A stretch of 64,000 bases of DNA from Macrocybe gigantea (taxonomy: Eukaryota; Basidiomycota; Agaricomycetes; Agaricales; Callistosporiaceae). Position numbers and translations under genes: made by a program. Below the pieces are notes generated by a model, which did not search any database, was not told the origin of the DNA, and worked only from the letters and a program-made list of their open reading frames with translations. This document shows, piece after piece, positions 1-11,092 of the stretch. The number at the start of each line of letters is the position of its first letter. The stretch's first letter is position 1. The stretch covers positions 558,001 to 622,000 of the forward strand of contig SJRY01000050.1 of NCBI GenBank assembly GCA_011319805.1, in the 5' to 3' direction.

Positions 1-33
1 CATTTTTGTTGGCTGTAATTACACATTTGTAAA

Positions 34-59
34 GACCGAGCGGGCCCTCTCGCTCGGTC
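34..59. repeat. Perfect 9-bp stem inverted repeat
   Basis: GACCGAGCG at 34-42 is exactly inverted as CGCTCGGTC at 51-59, with an 8-nt loop. It lies in the left flank of the LTR retrotransposon. No poly-T tail follows, so a terminator role is not supported and its function is unknown. Confidence 0.5.
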
Positions 60-175
60 GCCTGTCGGGCTCACAGGACTTTCCATTAGGCATGAGCTGC
101 TTACCAACTGTGCCTCCACACAGCCGCTATGCTCAACCAACAGGCGGGGATTCAAATATTCAGTACACGGCCAAA

Positions 176-371
176 TGTAAGCAGAGCTTACAGCACGACA
201 AGAGGACGACAGATAGGAGGACGAGTCAGGTGATTGCGACACTGACTAAGCTGACTAAGCGACTATATATTGGACCGCTTGCTGTGTACTGATCTTACTT
301 TGGAATCCACGCGTTGTAAACGTTCTCGTTCCTGTTCCCCGCTCAGTGTTGCACACCTCGGTGTGCTTCCA
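176..371 (+). repeat. 5' LTR
   Basis: This 196-bp direct repeat begins TGTAAGCAGAG and ends GTGTGCTTCCA. It differs from the 3' copy at 235 (T against C at 5968) and at 312 (C against T at 6045). Both are C/T differences in CpG context. Confidence 0.95.
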
Positions 372-425
372 CTTTTTTTTGAATGTTCTTAACGCATCGA
401 ACCCGAATCGTCTCTACTTTGATCA

Positions 426-1025
426 TTGTCCTCCCCATTTTCCCGCATCAAACTGTCTTCACAACCAGGCACCTCAGGGAAGAAATCGACCCTGAAATCA
501 GAAAACCGCGGTAGACGTACTGGTGCTAACGAGACAGGTCCCAGTGCCTCTTCGGCCACAAATCGGAAGGGACGTTCTCAATCGCGCCCAGCTGCATCGT
601 CATCGCTCAAGTCAGAAGTCCAGACGCGGAGTAGATCCACAGGGGTACGCTCAACTAGGGCTACTCATTCAGCAGAAACTAGCTTCCCGAGTCCCCGGCT
701 CTCATCACCCAGTGGTCTAGGTACCATCTCGCAGTCAAAACAGCGCAAAAAAGGCGCATATAGTCATTCGATCTGGGACCTCATTGAACCACCCTTATTT
801 CCTCTAATGCCCTTGCCCGAAGTTGAGTTCGAGGGCATTCTATCGTCAGGCTCTGTATCCGCTCTAGCCAAAGAACCGCCCATTTCCCCACTTCCGTTTT
901 CCCTGTCAACTCTAGCCCTGAACCCGATCCCGTTAAACCGGCCCGTATCAAACGATCCAGAAAAAACTCGGATTCCGACTCAGACTCAGACGCCGTCATT
1001 TGGATCGCTGCCCTTGCCAACGTGA
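426..1025 (+). other. Upstream open frame of the retrotransposon (possible Gag N-terminal part)
   Basis: An open frame rich in Ser, Pro and Arg lies between the 5' LTR and the Gag core. It has no ATG near its 5' end; the open stretch begins at a TTG. The Gag frame itself is also open without an ATG upstream of 1031, with an acidic Asp/Ser stretch just before it. The region may therefore be a frame-damaged N-terminal extension of Gag. The alternative is a non-coding leader that happens to be open. Confidence 0.3.
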
Positions 1026-1030
1026 AGAAG

Positions 1031-1780
1031 ATGTCTACACCCAACGTTGCCTCCGTCGTTTTTCCCATAGATAAACAGCCCCCGAAGCTCACGGAAGGAG
1101 AAATTTCAGCCAAGGTTATGCGCGAGTTCAAAGATGCGTGCCTCTCTTACTTCGAGAATAAGGACATCGCTGACTCCGACCGGGTTAAGAAAATCCTGAA
1201 TTCCTTCAACGACAATCGTATCAAAGACTGGGTTAGGAACAATCGTGACCGTTTCGCAAATGGTGATTGGACAACGTTCATCAAGGACTTCAAGAGGAAG
1301 TTCCTCGTGAAGCACTGGGAACATCAAGTTCGTCGCGAAGTAGTCACGATGGCACCTGGAGCCGATCAGACGTTCCACGACTACGCGAACAGTATCATTT
1401 CACTGAATAGTTTACTAGGACCCAAGAAATTGGACGACAAGACAATCCGGCTCTTGCTCGATGGCCATCTCCCTGTCGATCTCGCCAAGAAGTGCGACCA
1501 GGGGAAGCTCTGGGACAAGGAGAGCCTCGACGACTGGATTGACGACGTCGAAATCCTCGACGACGACTACAGAACCGAGCTGAAGAGAGCGAGAGACTTC
1601 GCAGAGGATGCGGCGCGCGTGCCGAAGAAACAGAAGACAGCTGAGGTGGCGAAGAAACCGGTTTCCCAATCTTCCACAGTGCCATCGGGCACTAGTACCC
1701 CGTCTACCACCCCGAACCCGTCTTACCCGAACCCCGGTGCATACCCTGGCCCCTCGTCCCGCCCGTATACCCGCCGTTGA
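1031..1780 (+). CDS. gag: Retrotransposon Gag capsid-like protein
   Basis: The first ATG in this frame is at 1031 and the protein begins MSTPNVASVV. The middle is a retrotransposon Gag-type helical region (WTTFIKDFKRKFL, then FHDYANSIISLNSLLGPKKL). A Lys-rich and then Ser/Thr/Pro-rich tail follows. No zinc knuckle is present before its stop at 1778-1780; that motif lies in the pol frame, one base back, immediately afterwards. In related elements as I recall them the knuckle follows Gag without a break. This stop therefore reflects either a frameshift site or a one-base loss near the C-rich stretch at about 1770. Role: forms the cytoplasmic virus-like particle. Confidence 0.8.
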   Translation: MSTPNVASVVFPIDKQPPKLTEGEISAKVMREFKDACLSYFENKDIADSDRVKKILNSFNDNRIKDWVRNNRDRFANGDWTTFIKDFKRKFLVKHWEHQVRREVVTMAPGADQTFHDYANSIISLNSLLGPKKLDDKTIRLLLDGHLPVDLAKKCDQGKLWDKESLDDWIDDVEILDDDYRTELKRARDFAEDAARVPKKQKTAEVAKKPVSQSSTVPSGTSTPSTTPNPSYPNPGAYPGPSSRPYTRR

Positions 1781-4700
1781 CCGAGGACCAACGCAAACTG
1801 CTGAGGGACCACCGAGGGTGTTTCAAGTGCCGTCGCTTCTACGCGGGACACTACAGAGACTATTGCACGGACACAGTGATCAATATGAACCTGACCAAGG
1901 AGGAAGCCAAGAAGAGGAAGCTCGAATGGGAGTCGTCATGGAAAGGGAAGAGTACCAGTATGACCGTCGGCACCGTGAAGGTGGAACCGATGGAAGACGA
2001 GACCCCAGCAGCGTCGACTTCGGTGGTTGGTGCCGTTTTGCCCACAGCTGCGTTAGAACCTGATTCGAGCATGGAGAGCACGGAGAGCGAGGTGAGCGCA
2101 CCCGTCGAGATTCATCATCTCTTGTGGACGGCCAAAGTCCATGGAGCGGAGGAGTTTCCATCGTCCGTCTCGACTATGATTGACACTGGCGCTCACATAG
2201 TTTTGATCCGTCCTGAAACCGTCAATCATTTGCAATTGCCCCGACACAAGTTGAAGAAAACTATTGCCGTATCCATTGCCATTAATTCCGATTCAAACAA
2301 GAAAATTGTCTCTCGTCTGCATGAATACGTTTCGCTATCCGTAATGTCAGAGGACCTTGCTTGGGCGGCTAAACCAGTGAAAGCTATCATTGCCCCCGGC
2401 CTCTGCGTAGATGTACTATTAGGGCTCCCGTTTCTATCACATAATTCGCTTGTTGTCGACGTGGAAATGAGAACTGTGATCCATCGTCCATCTGGTTATG
2501 ATCTCTTACATCCTAATCCAAAGGTGTTCCGAACTCCGTTTCGAGTTTGGTCTCCGGCAGCTATACGTGCACAAAGAGAAAAGAATCTGAAGTATCACAA
2601 GACAAAGTTGCTCCCGGAGTTAAAAGCGGTATTAGCTACATGCAGGGAACACATGCGACTGTGTGGCACGCTCGACGACGAGGCGCCGCTCGATCCAGTT
2701 CAGGCGGTGAAAGATCGCATTGCGGCGTTGAGTGTGCTTGCCGACCATGAGGCACGAGAGCAACGAGTCAGGGAGGAATTCAAATCAGTATTCGAAGCCA
2801 TTCCACACGTGCGTGAACTCCCGACAGAAGTAGTGGCTAAAATATCATTGAAAGATGTGAGCCGAACCATTGCTACACGATCGTATGCGTGTCCTCGGAA
2901 GTACCGGGATGCCTGGCAAACATTGATATCTCAGCATCTCGAAGCAGGAAGAATCCGGCACTCTTCATCACCCCATGCTTCGCCTTCGTTTATTATCCCG
3001 AAAGCAGACCCGACAGTTTTGCCGCGGTGGGTCAATGATTACTGACAGCTGAATGATAATGTGGTGGTCGACAGTCATCCCTTGCCTCGGATTGACGATA
3101 TCTTGAATGACTGCGCAAAAGGTCGAATATGGTCGAAGATTGACATGACGAACTCATTTTTCCAGACCAGGATGCACCCCGACGATATCCCATTGACAGC
3201 AGTGACCACGCCGTTTGGGCTGTATGAGTGGGTCGTGATGCCGATGGGTTTTAAAAATGCCCCCACAATTCATCAGAGGCGCGTCTCCATGGCGCTAAGG
3301 CACCTGATCGGTAAAATTTGTCACGTTTACCTGGATGATATTATTATTTGGTCGAACAGTGAAGTGGAACATGAACGACATGTTAGAATGGTCTTGGAGG
3401 CGCTGTGCGATGCGAAGCTGTATTGCAACCCGAAGAAGTCGGTATTCTTCCGGACCGAAATTTCGTTCTTGGGACACATCATTTCACAGAGGGGTGTTGA
3501 AGCCGACCCTGCAAAGGTCGAGCGTATTTTGGATTGGCCTGTCCCGAAGTCAGCGTCGCAGGTCCGCCAATTTTTGGGGTTGGTGCATTACATATCCGCT
3601 TTCCTCCCGCACTTGGCGGAACACACGGCATGGTTGAACAAGTTGACCACGAAAGCGGCGCAGACCTCATTCCCTGAGTGGACAGCACAAGACCAGATCG
3701 CTTTCGATGCGATCAAGAAGATTGTGGTCAGCTGGGATTGCCTGACCACGATCGACTACGATAAACTGGATGTGAATAACATTTATGTGACAACGGATGC
3801 CAGCGACCTAGCTTCGGGGGCCATCTTGACATTTGGCCCGACCTGGGAGACCGCGATGCCTGTGGCATTCGAGTCGAAGACGTTTAAGGGTGCTGAATTG
3901 AATTATCCGGTGCACGAGAAAGAGCTCCTGGCTATCGTGCGGGCGTTGAAGAAATGGCAGCCTGAAGTTTTGGGCACCCAGTTTTTCGTCTATACAGACC
4001 ATAAGACACTGCTCAATTTTCAAAATCAGAAGGACTTATCACATCGGCAAGCCCGTTGGATGGACCTTCTGTCGCAATATGACATGAAGCTGGTGTATGT
4101 CAAGGGCGAGGATAACACTGTTGCTGACTCTCTCTCCCACCTGCCGACCCTCACGGCAAAGGACTCGATATCCGCGGAAAAACAGGCGCTGGACATCTGG
4201 CCCGATGAGGCCGGGCCGATCAGATGCGTTCTGGAATTGGGAGATACAGCAGTTCGTGATGCTCCACGGGCGTTGGCTGAATACGCGGCGGCCACAGGAG
4301 ATAGAGCAGAGCGTCAGCATCTGGGAACGACAGTCGGAGCGTTGCATACCTTGGAGCTAGAAGAAAATCTCTTGGCTGATATCAAACGGGGGTACGAAGA
4401 GGACCCGTGGTGTAAGAAGTTGGATGCGATCAGCAAGGGTTTGCAGTTGGTGGAACAACGGGACGGCCTTTGGTATGTCGGCGAACGGCTCGTGATTCCC
4501 CGGCTGGCCAGGTTGCGGGAGCATATTTTCCAGCTCGCACACGACGCCTTGGGCCACTTTGGATTTGACAAGACTTACGGGTCACTGCGCGACACATTCT
4601 ACTGGCCGAATATGAGAAAAGACCTCGAAGAAGGATACATACCTTCGTGCGATGATTGCCAACGGAATAAGGATCGCACCACAAAAATCGCGAGTCCCCT

Positions 4701-5841
4701 GCACCCGTTGCCCGTTCCGGATGGCCGTGGTGAATCAGTAGCCATCGATTTTATTGGCCCGTTACCAGAGGAGGAAGGCTATAATTGTATACTTACCATG
4801 ACAGATCGTTTAGGCGCGGACATCCAATTGGTGCCCTGTAGAGTGGACATGACAGCGAAGGAGTTCGCGGGGCTCTTCTTCGACAATTGGTATTGTAATA
4901 ATGGATTGCCGGCTGACATCGTCTCGGATAGGGACAAACTTTTTACCTCCGATTTCTGGAAGTCGCTCACGAGGCTTGCGGGAGTAAAACTGAAGATGTC
5001 TTCGGCGCACCACCCGCAAACCGACGGATCAAGTGAACGCACAAATAAAACCGTGAATCAGCTTCTGCATTATCATGTTGATCGACAGCAGTGAGGTTGG
5101 GTCGCGGCCTTGCCTCGAATCCGCTTCCAGTTGATGAACACAGTGAACAAGTCGACGGGTTTTTCCCCATTCCAGTTGCACCTCGGTCGCTCCCCGCGTG
5201 TTCTCCCAGCACTGGTCCACACGAACGAGGCAGATGGAACAGTCCTGGACGCAATGAACTTTTTGCAACAGATGGAACAACGGACTTGGGAGGCTCAGGA
5301 TCAGTTGCTCAACGCGAAGATGGCACAGATCGCACAGAGGGACCCCGGCCGGAAGGAGAAAACGTTCGAGATTGGGGAAAAGGTATTACTAACGACTAAA
5401 CATCGCAGGCGAGAGTATCGCAAGAAAGGGGAAGACCGAGTAGCGAAATTCATGCCTCGCTTCGATGGACCGTACCGCATCGTGGAAGCTTGGCCGGAAC
5501 GATCGACATATACGCTGGACCTCCCCAATAACCCCAACATATTCCCCACCTTCCACGCCTCGGAACTCAAAGCCTATTATGCAAACGATGATGAGCAATT
5601 CCCAGGGCGACGACTTGAACAGCCGGGACCGATTCTGATGGAGGATGGTCAAGAGGAGTGGGAGATTGAAGAAATTCTGGATGAACGGCGACGTGGGTGC
5701 GGCTTTCAGTATCTCGTTCAATGGCGAGGATATGGTCCGGAAGACGACTCTTGGTTGCCGGGTCGGGAGGTGGAAGACTGCGCGGCGCTGGATCGATGGG
5801 TTGAAGGACGACAGGGGAGGAACGCTCGCGAAAGCCGGTAG
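1777..5841 (+). pseudogene. pol: Retrotransposon Pol polyprotein, broken by two TGA stops
   Basis: One frame runs from the Gag overlap to 5841, interrupted by TGA at 3043-3045 and 5092-5094; the other frames are not needed. In order it holds a CX2CX6HX4C zinc knuckle (residues 15-30), the aspartic protease DTGA (about codon 136, at 2182), and reverse transcriptase with YLDDI at 3328-3342. These are followed by RNase H (TTDAS near 3793), an integrase HHCC zinc domain at about 4540-4675, and integrase catalytic residues in AIDFIGPL (about 4745), SDRD (about 4925) and the Glu near 5030. A chromodomain lies at about 5655-5810 (YLVQWRGYGPEDDSW). The first stop falls where RT usually reads NDYRQLN, so CGA to TGA is the simplest origin. 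The second also fits an Arg codon. This copy cannot make full-length Pol without readthrough. Confidence 0.9.
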
Positions 5842-5899
5842 CTTTTCCCCAGACACGCCGTCTGGGGTTTTTGAGGCACCCGTGCAATTGTTTCAGAGC

Positions 5900-5908
5900 A
5901 GGGGAGGG
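5900..5908 (+). other. Polypurine tract
   Basis: AGGGGAGGG directly abuts the first base of the 3' LTR. This is the standard position for the plus-strand primer of LTR retrotransposons. Confidence 0.6.
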
Positions 5909-6104
5909 TGTAAGCAGAGCTTACAGCACGACAAGAGGACGACAGATAGGAGGACGAGTCAGGTGATCGCGACACTGACTAAGCTGACTAAGCGACTATA
6001 TATTGGACCGCTTGCTGTGTACTGATCTTACTTTGGAATCCACGTGTTGTAAACGTTCTCGTTCCTGTTCCCCGCTCAGTGTTGCACACCTCGGTGTGCT
6101 TCCA
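5909..6104 (+). repeat. 3' LTR
   Basis: This is the 196-bp partner of the 5' LTR, preceded by a purine tract and followed directly by the CCAAA target duplicate. Apart from two transitions it matches the 5' copy base for base. Confidence 0.95.
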
Positions 6105-6109
6105 CCAAA

Positions 6110-6809
6110 CGCCTTTGGCGTCAGTTGCACGTTAGCCGATTGCCATGTGTTGGGCGTCAGATTAGCGTGCATTTGTTGATTTCCACCAGGACTAGTGGAA
6201 CAGGCAAGGGTTCATGCAGGATCTGATAGCCGTCTTCGTAAATCAAGTTTATTAGCACCATTTGTAGAAATAGTGTGCTACGTGCATATGATGACCTGAT
6301 CCATTCAAGTTCCCGAATGAGCTATGTCTGAATCACCGACATAGACTAGGTCTAAATTGGACTTGGATAGACGCGGACCACTTTCCGAATGAGCTATATC
6401 TGAATCACGGACATAGACTAGGTCTAAATTGGGCTTGGTCTATCCAGGAGATGTACCTGGAAGCGTCAAAAGGACAGTTTTCCAGTCGTGCAAAGGATAA
6501 CTTCGGTTCCTTCCCAGCCAGGGCTTGGCTGTGGGATAGACAATGCTGCCGAGTCGTGACCATCACCATACCGGGCTGTGCAATGCCTGGTTTGGGGATG
6601 TTCATGACGAAGGTAAGGAAAGCATGCACCATCTGGCTTTGAGGCATTTCTGCACAGGGTCTTTTCTCATTGGAGGTGTATCGGGTGCATGGCAGCAGGC
6701 CGTATACAATACATGGGCTGCAGAGTGGTTGGACGGACTCAATTTGTGCAACACCAGCAAGAATGGGCATAAAAAACGACACTCATAATCAATTCATATG
6801 TGGATTGAG
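6110..6809. other. Stretch with no supported gene
   Basis: This stretch lies between the retrotransposon and the 3' end of the minus-strand companion gene. It holds a tandem duplication (listed separately). Open frames on both strands around 6405-6790 have no recognisable domain. It may be the terminal region of the two-gene transposon to the right. No terminal inverted repeat could be matched to the far side near 17,000. Confidence 0.4.
6313..6440. repeat. Two-copy 56-bp tandem duplication with internal inverted repeats
   Basis: The segment beginning CCGAATGAGCTAT at 6313-6368 recurs at 6385-6440, 72 bp later, with only a few substitutions. Each copy contains CTATGTC or CTATATC opposite GACATAG about 9 nt away, so each could form a small hairpin. 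This may be subterminal sequence of the neighbouring transposon. Confidence 0.7.
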
Positions 6810-8695
6810 CTACATACAATCCACGAGGCTATCTGAATTAATGATGTGAGAAGGAGTAATGACCGTGGGTGGAGTCGATGTAGACACTGTTGCATTAGAA
6901 ATTGTATTATTAAGCATGAGAATGGCAGGCTGTTGTGGTTTGAAACGGTCCAAGTCCTGGCTAATTGTTTCCTCAATATACCTTAGTGGATCCATGTTAG
7001 TGCTATAGAGACTGAGGATATCAATCTACTCACTTTTGCCAGTCAGGTGAACTAAAACTATTTCCCCACTGCTCGACCTTTTCATCGAACCATGCATCAA
7101 TACAGTCCCAAAAATCCTTTTCCCGACATGTGCGCTTGTTTGAGCCTTGAGCATTTTCGGATGCCTTGCGCTTGTGCAAGCTCCATGATCCCCCATTTCC
7201 TGAAGGGGCCGGGGAAGGTGCATGTGGCGTGCTGGGTCGAGATCGGCTTGTTGTCCGATCATCCGTGTTCATGAATGGGACCGTTTCGTCTTGGTCCACT
7301 GTGTCGATGAGGTCGAGTAGATTTGGGTTTTCGAGGGCGAATCTGCGCTACACAGACAGTCAGAAATTTGAACTCATTCGAATGAATCAAGCACTTACTA
7401 AAACTGCCAGCCTTGACCGTTCGAGTTGGTATTAATCACGTTGTGTAGATGGTCGACCACCATGTCGGAAACGAGTAGCCACTGCGAAAAGGAACTCGTC
7501 AAGAGACACTGAGGTGTCCTGCGTAACACTGGCACGTAGCTACAGATGTGCATTGAGAATGTTTTCTTTTAAAAGTGCCATGTCATGTACCATCTCTCGC
7601 AGATGACTCCGAGCATACCGACACTGCAGCTTTATGGCTGCCATGAGCTGCTTTTCACGTGTCGGGTTTCCAAGGACATTGGTGAACTGGTAAGTCTCAG
7701 CATTCTCCCGCAACTTTGTCTTGAAGAATAGGTTTAGCTATGAACCCCAAACTTGAGAAGATAAGCAAATTACGAACATCAACATTCCAGTGCAGTCCCT
7801 TAAATGTTATGACATCATGCTGGTACAGCATGTCTTGCGAAGTGATATGTATAGTGGTCTAGAAGAAGCGAAGGAATGGGTGACGAAGGCGCTTCGACAA
7901 CAAAGCTCAAACACTATACCTGCTGGTCATTTGTGAGCGAAAAATTGTCATCGAGTCGAACATATAGGTCATTGAATTGTTCTTGCATTTTACAAAAGGC
8001 CCACGACATGTTTTCATTTTGTTTCAGGAGCTTCAAGGTCGCTCCTAGCATATATATGCGCGTTGCCAAGTCGGCCTTCGAAAGGCCCTCTCCTATCTAT
8101 TGAATGTAATCAGCATATAACAACTAAAAGGGTTAGGCAGTACATACCTTATGCATCATATGTAATGATTTGCGAAGGTCATTGTCACCGGCAGTGAAAC
8201 CCATCTCATCGGCGACCGCATCTGGAAAGCATGAACTGAGAATATTGCTGATTTGACCTGAAGGTGGCGGTAGGCTGGGACTGTAGTAATGGTCTTGGAA
8301 ATGGTTCGTCGGTGGTCCAGACTGACTTGGACATTGAGGTTGAGGCACGTGAAAGTTTGGAGAGTGGTCAGGATGACATGGCTGGGATTCACAGTGAGGA
8401 GCAGGAAACTGATTGGAATTGTCAGGCGCCCGTGTCAGAGGTATCATGTTCATTCCATATGACAAGGAGGAAGCTAGATAGCCTTGAGCGTGATTGAAAA
8501 AGATTACCATTGCGACGACATACCTGGCCCATTTGCTGCATAGCTAGATGCATGAGGTTGCATTGCATGGAAGGTCGGACTTGAGTCAGTATGTGTGAGG
8601 GTGTTGGGTAGAGTAACCACGACCTGGCCATTAAATACAGCAGGAAGGACATGGTATGACTGGAGGGAAGAAGGAGAGGGTGGAGGAAAATACAT
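6810..8695 (-). CDS. Companion protein of the two-gene transposon
   Basis: This is an intron-split minus-strand gene. Exon-like segments read from about 8695 down (Ser/Pro/His-rich N-terminal part). A middle block at about 8500-7560 has conserved-looking helices (LFFKTKLRENAETYQF, and CRYARSHLREMV). The end is at about 7300-6810, with DFWDCIDAWFDEKVEQWG then SPDWQKYIEETI, joined across a GTGAGT...CTAAG intron near 7030-6970. The pattern resembles a short protein I recall next to a dispersed transposase-like gene in agaricomycetes. Its biochemical role is unknown. An open stretch at 8701-8892 could be an earlier exon. Exact exon limits and intactness were not established. Confidence 0.45.
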
Positions 8696-10820
8696 CGAAT
8701 TTATACAACAATATCGTATGTGGACAAAAACTTGAGACTTACATAATATCCATTGGCCCCAGCAATGTCATCAATGTCTTCGAGCACCAGACATTTGTTA
8801 GATACAATGCCGTCATCGTTGTCTAAGCATTCAATAGTCCTCCATGCAGAAAGTGGGTTAAGCACCACATGAGAGCTTTGGCCATGGGCCAAGCTAGCTT
8901 GTCAAGTGTTGGCAACTCAGGGAACGAATTTCTGCATGTGCGACACGGCTGCAAGAAAATCGGCCTATACAATGTGAACAGGGTGCCGTGCATATTGACC
9001 TGTTCTATCTAGGTCCTGAATGATTAATAGTGGTATTTCTTATACGACCTCGTTGCCCACGACCTCTAGCCAATAATGCCTCTCCACTACCACGACCGCG
9101 GATGTCTCCTCTCGCTGTGGGCTGTTGAGAATCATATTCTCGAATAGCCGCAGTTTGAATAATATCATCCATATCAATGATACCAGGCCGAAAACGCCAA
9201 TTAGAAAAGTACCAAGCATCATGCATACGTGCAGTATTGAGGACCAGATCAGCTTCGTTGACATGTAAAATACCAAGTCGTTTTTCCTGTTTATTATGCT
9301 GCTCCTGTTTCTCTGGGAGTATCCGAGCCATGCTGCACTGATTATTGGCACAGTTATGTAGAACACTAGCTGTGCACAATACTGCCTGTTGGAACAGAAT
9401 CATGACAATGGTCAAGTCATAAATTGATATAGACGCACATCGAGATCTGCGAGTACAAATTCATCCTGGAGCGAGATCCTAGGCATTTGATACAGTTCAA
9501 TGAATGCCCCAATGTCTGCTCGTTGAATGAGAAGTTTATCCGGTTCAGAACGCAGGTCGTGGACAGATCCAACCTCCTGAATAATCTCGAGAACTCGACC
9601 AGGACATGGCACTGATAAGCTTGGTACGTTAACTAGAACCCATGAATTGGGCAAACACTTATTGCCGTTGAGGAGCGTTACGGACTTGCACGTCTTGTAT
9701 CGAAGCTTGTGCTGGTTCTCTTGACTGACCACATTGGGAAGCCTTCTCCCAAGCTCTGTCGAACTGTAGTGCCGGGGCAGTTGCTGATCCGGACTGCACT
9801 TTCCTATGAAATCATCAATTACAAGATACAGAGCAGTTTAAAAACAAACCGATATGAGAATGTGAGTTCTTGAGACCGAGATAGTCTGAAACAATTGAGT
9901 TCTTTGTTAGTGCCAAAGGGCCGGTGCCAATAGAGTGAAGTACACGATCACCAGCGACTGTGGTCACTTTACTTGATACAGCTGTCGCTTCTTTCATTCG
10001 GATAAATGCTGGCGCACCACTCGTTAAATGGCGGATACGGTTGGCATGAGAGAAGGTGATCGCTATATCCAGTGATGGCGCTTGACGGTTTGAGTTGATA
10101 CTTTTTTCTCGGATAACGGTATTGAACGACTCGAATCCTTCAGTTGCAAATAGTATGGCAGGTCCGAAACGCCATATGTGGGCGGGAAGATGAAGCAGAA
10201 TATGAAATTTGGGCTTATTCAGCCAGCGTGGAGTCCAGGAGACTATCCGTGCAAGAAAGTCCTGGATTTGAAGTTCAAGCTGGGCCTAAACATGTAGATG
10301 TCAACTACGAACATTAGCATAGTCTACGGAGCATACAATATATTCGTTGATGTTGGGTATCATTGGCTGCCATATGAGCGGAATGAGATTTGAAAGGGAA
10401 ACCCAGGCAGCGTAGCACCCAGGTGATACGATGTTATGGAGAACAAATGGTGCCACCTGTGCTATCACTCGGAAATCACAACCTGTTAAAGAACCAGCAT
10501 AATTGACCAAAACTGAAGCAGAAAGTGGATCAAGATCCAGGCCAGATACGTCGACACTAGCTAGGCGTGCCAAAAGGGTGTCGCGCTTGAGGCCATTGGT
10601 ACCAATTTGATTCGCAATGACATCGCGCCAGAGATACTTGACAAATCCAAGAAGTACGACATGAAGAACTTCAACAGGAGTGTCTTGATGTGGATCTAGA
10701 CCTGAACACATAGCAAATGCATCAGGAAAGGGAGCGGTTATGTTTATTTTTGAGGGGTAACTGACCTTCTATGCTCCAGATCAGTGAGAATGGCTCAGCC
10801 GGAATGGAAGCGATATATTA

Positions 10821-10845
10821 GGGTGTTTCAAACCAGCCATTTTGA
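10821..10845 (+). repeat. Harbinger left terminal inverted repeat
   Basis: GGGTGTTTCA, then a 4-base variable block, then AGCCATTTTGA. This matches the inverted right end at 22 of 25 positions by eye. Confidence 0.9.
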
Positions 10846-11092
10846 GACCCATTTTGGTCTTCCTGTTGATGTCCATTTTGACGATTTTCGCGTGAAATCT
10901 TGAAAAATGAAATCCAAAATGAAGGCCAGCAGGGGCTCAAAATGGGCTACTTTGAAACCCCCCGACTTGAAAATCGTTCGAAATGGAGTCCAAAATGGAT
11001 TCTACCTTTCACGGCAGCTGACCGGCAGCTTTTTTTTTTCGAACTCCATTTCTGTCCTGTCCCAGTACACTGTCAGCGCTATCGCCGTTGTT

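Larger units (their letters stand above)
176..6104 (+). mobile_element. Ty3/gypsy chromovirus-type LTR retrotransposon
   Basis: This is a full-length retroelement with two 196-bp LTRs that start TG and end CA. It is flanked by a 5-bp target duplication, CCAAA at 171-175 and at 6105-6109. Domain order inside is Gag, zinc knuckle, aspartic protease, reverse transcriptase, RNase H, integrase and chromodomain, which is the Ty3/gypsy chromovirus order. The LTRs differ at two positions only, so the insertion is young. The coding region is already broken by two in-frame TGA codons and a Gag/Pol frame change. No convincing tRNA primer-binding site was recognised after the 5' LTR. A purine tract precedes the 3' LTR. 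Confidence 0.95.

Noticed and set aside
92..292. ORF spanning the 5' LTR start (a matching one lies at 5645-6025)
   Set aside because: It reads through LTR sequence in both copies and has no protein character. It is explained by the repeat itself.
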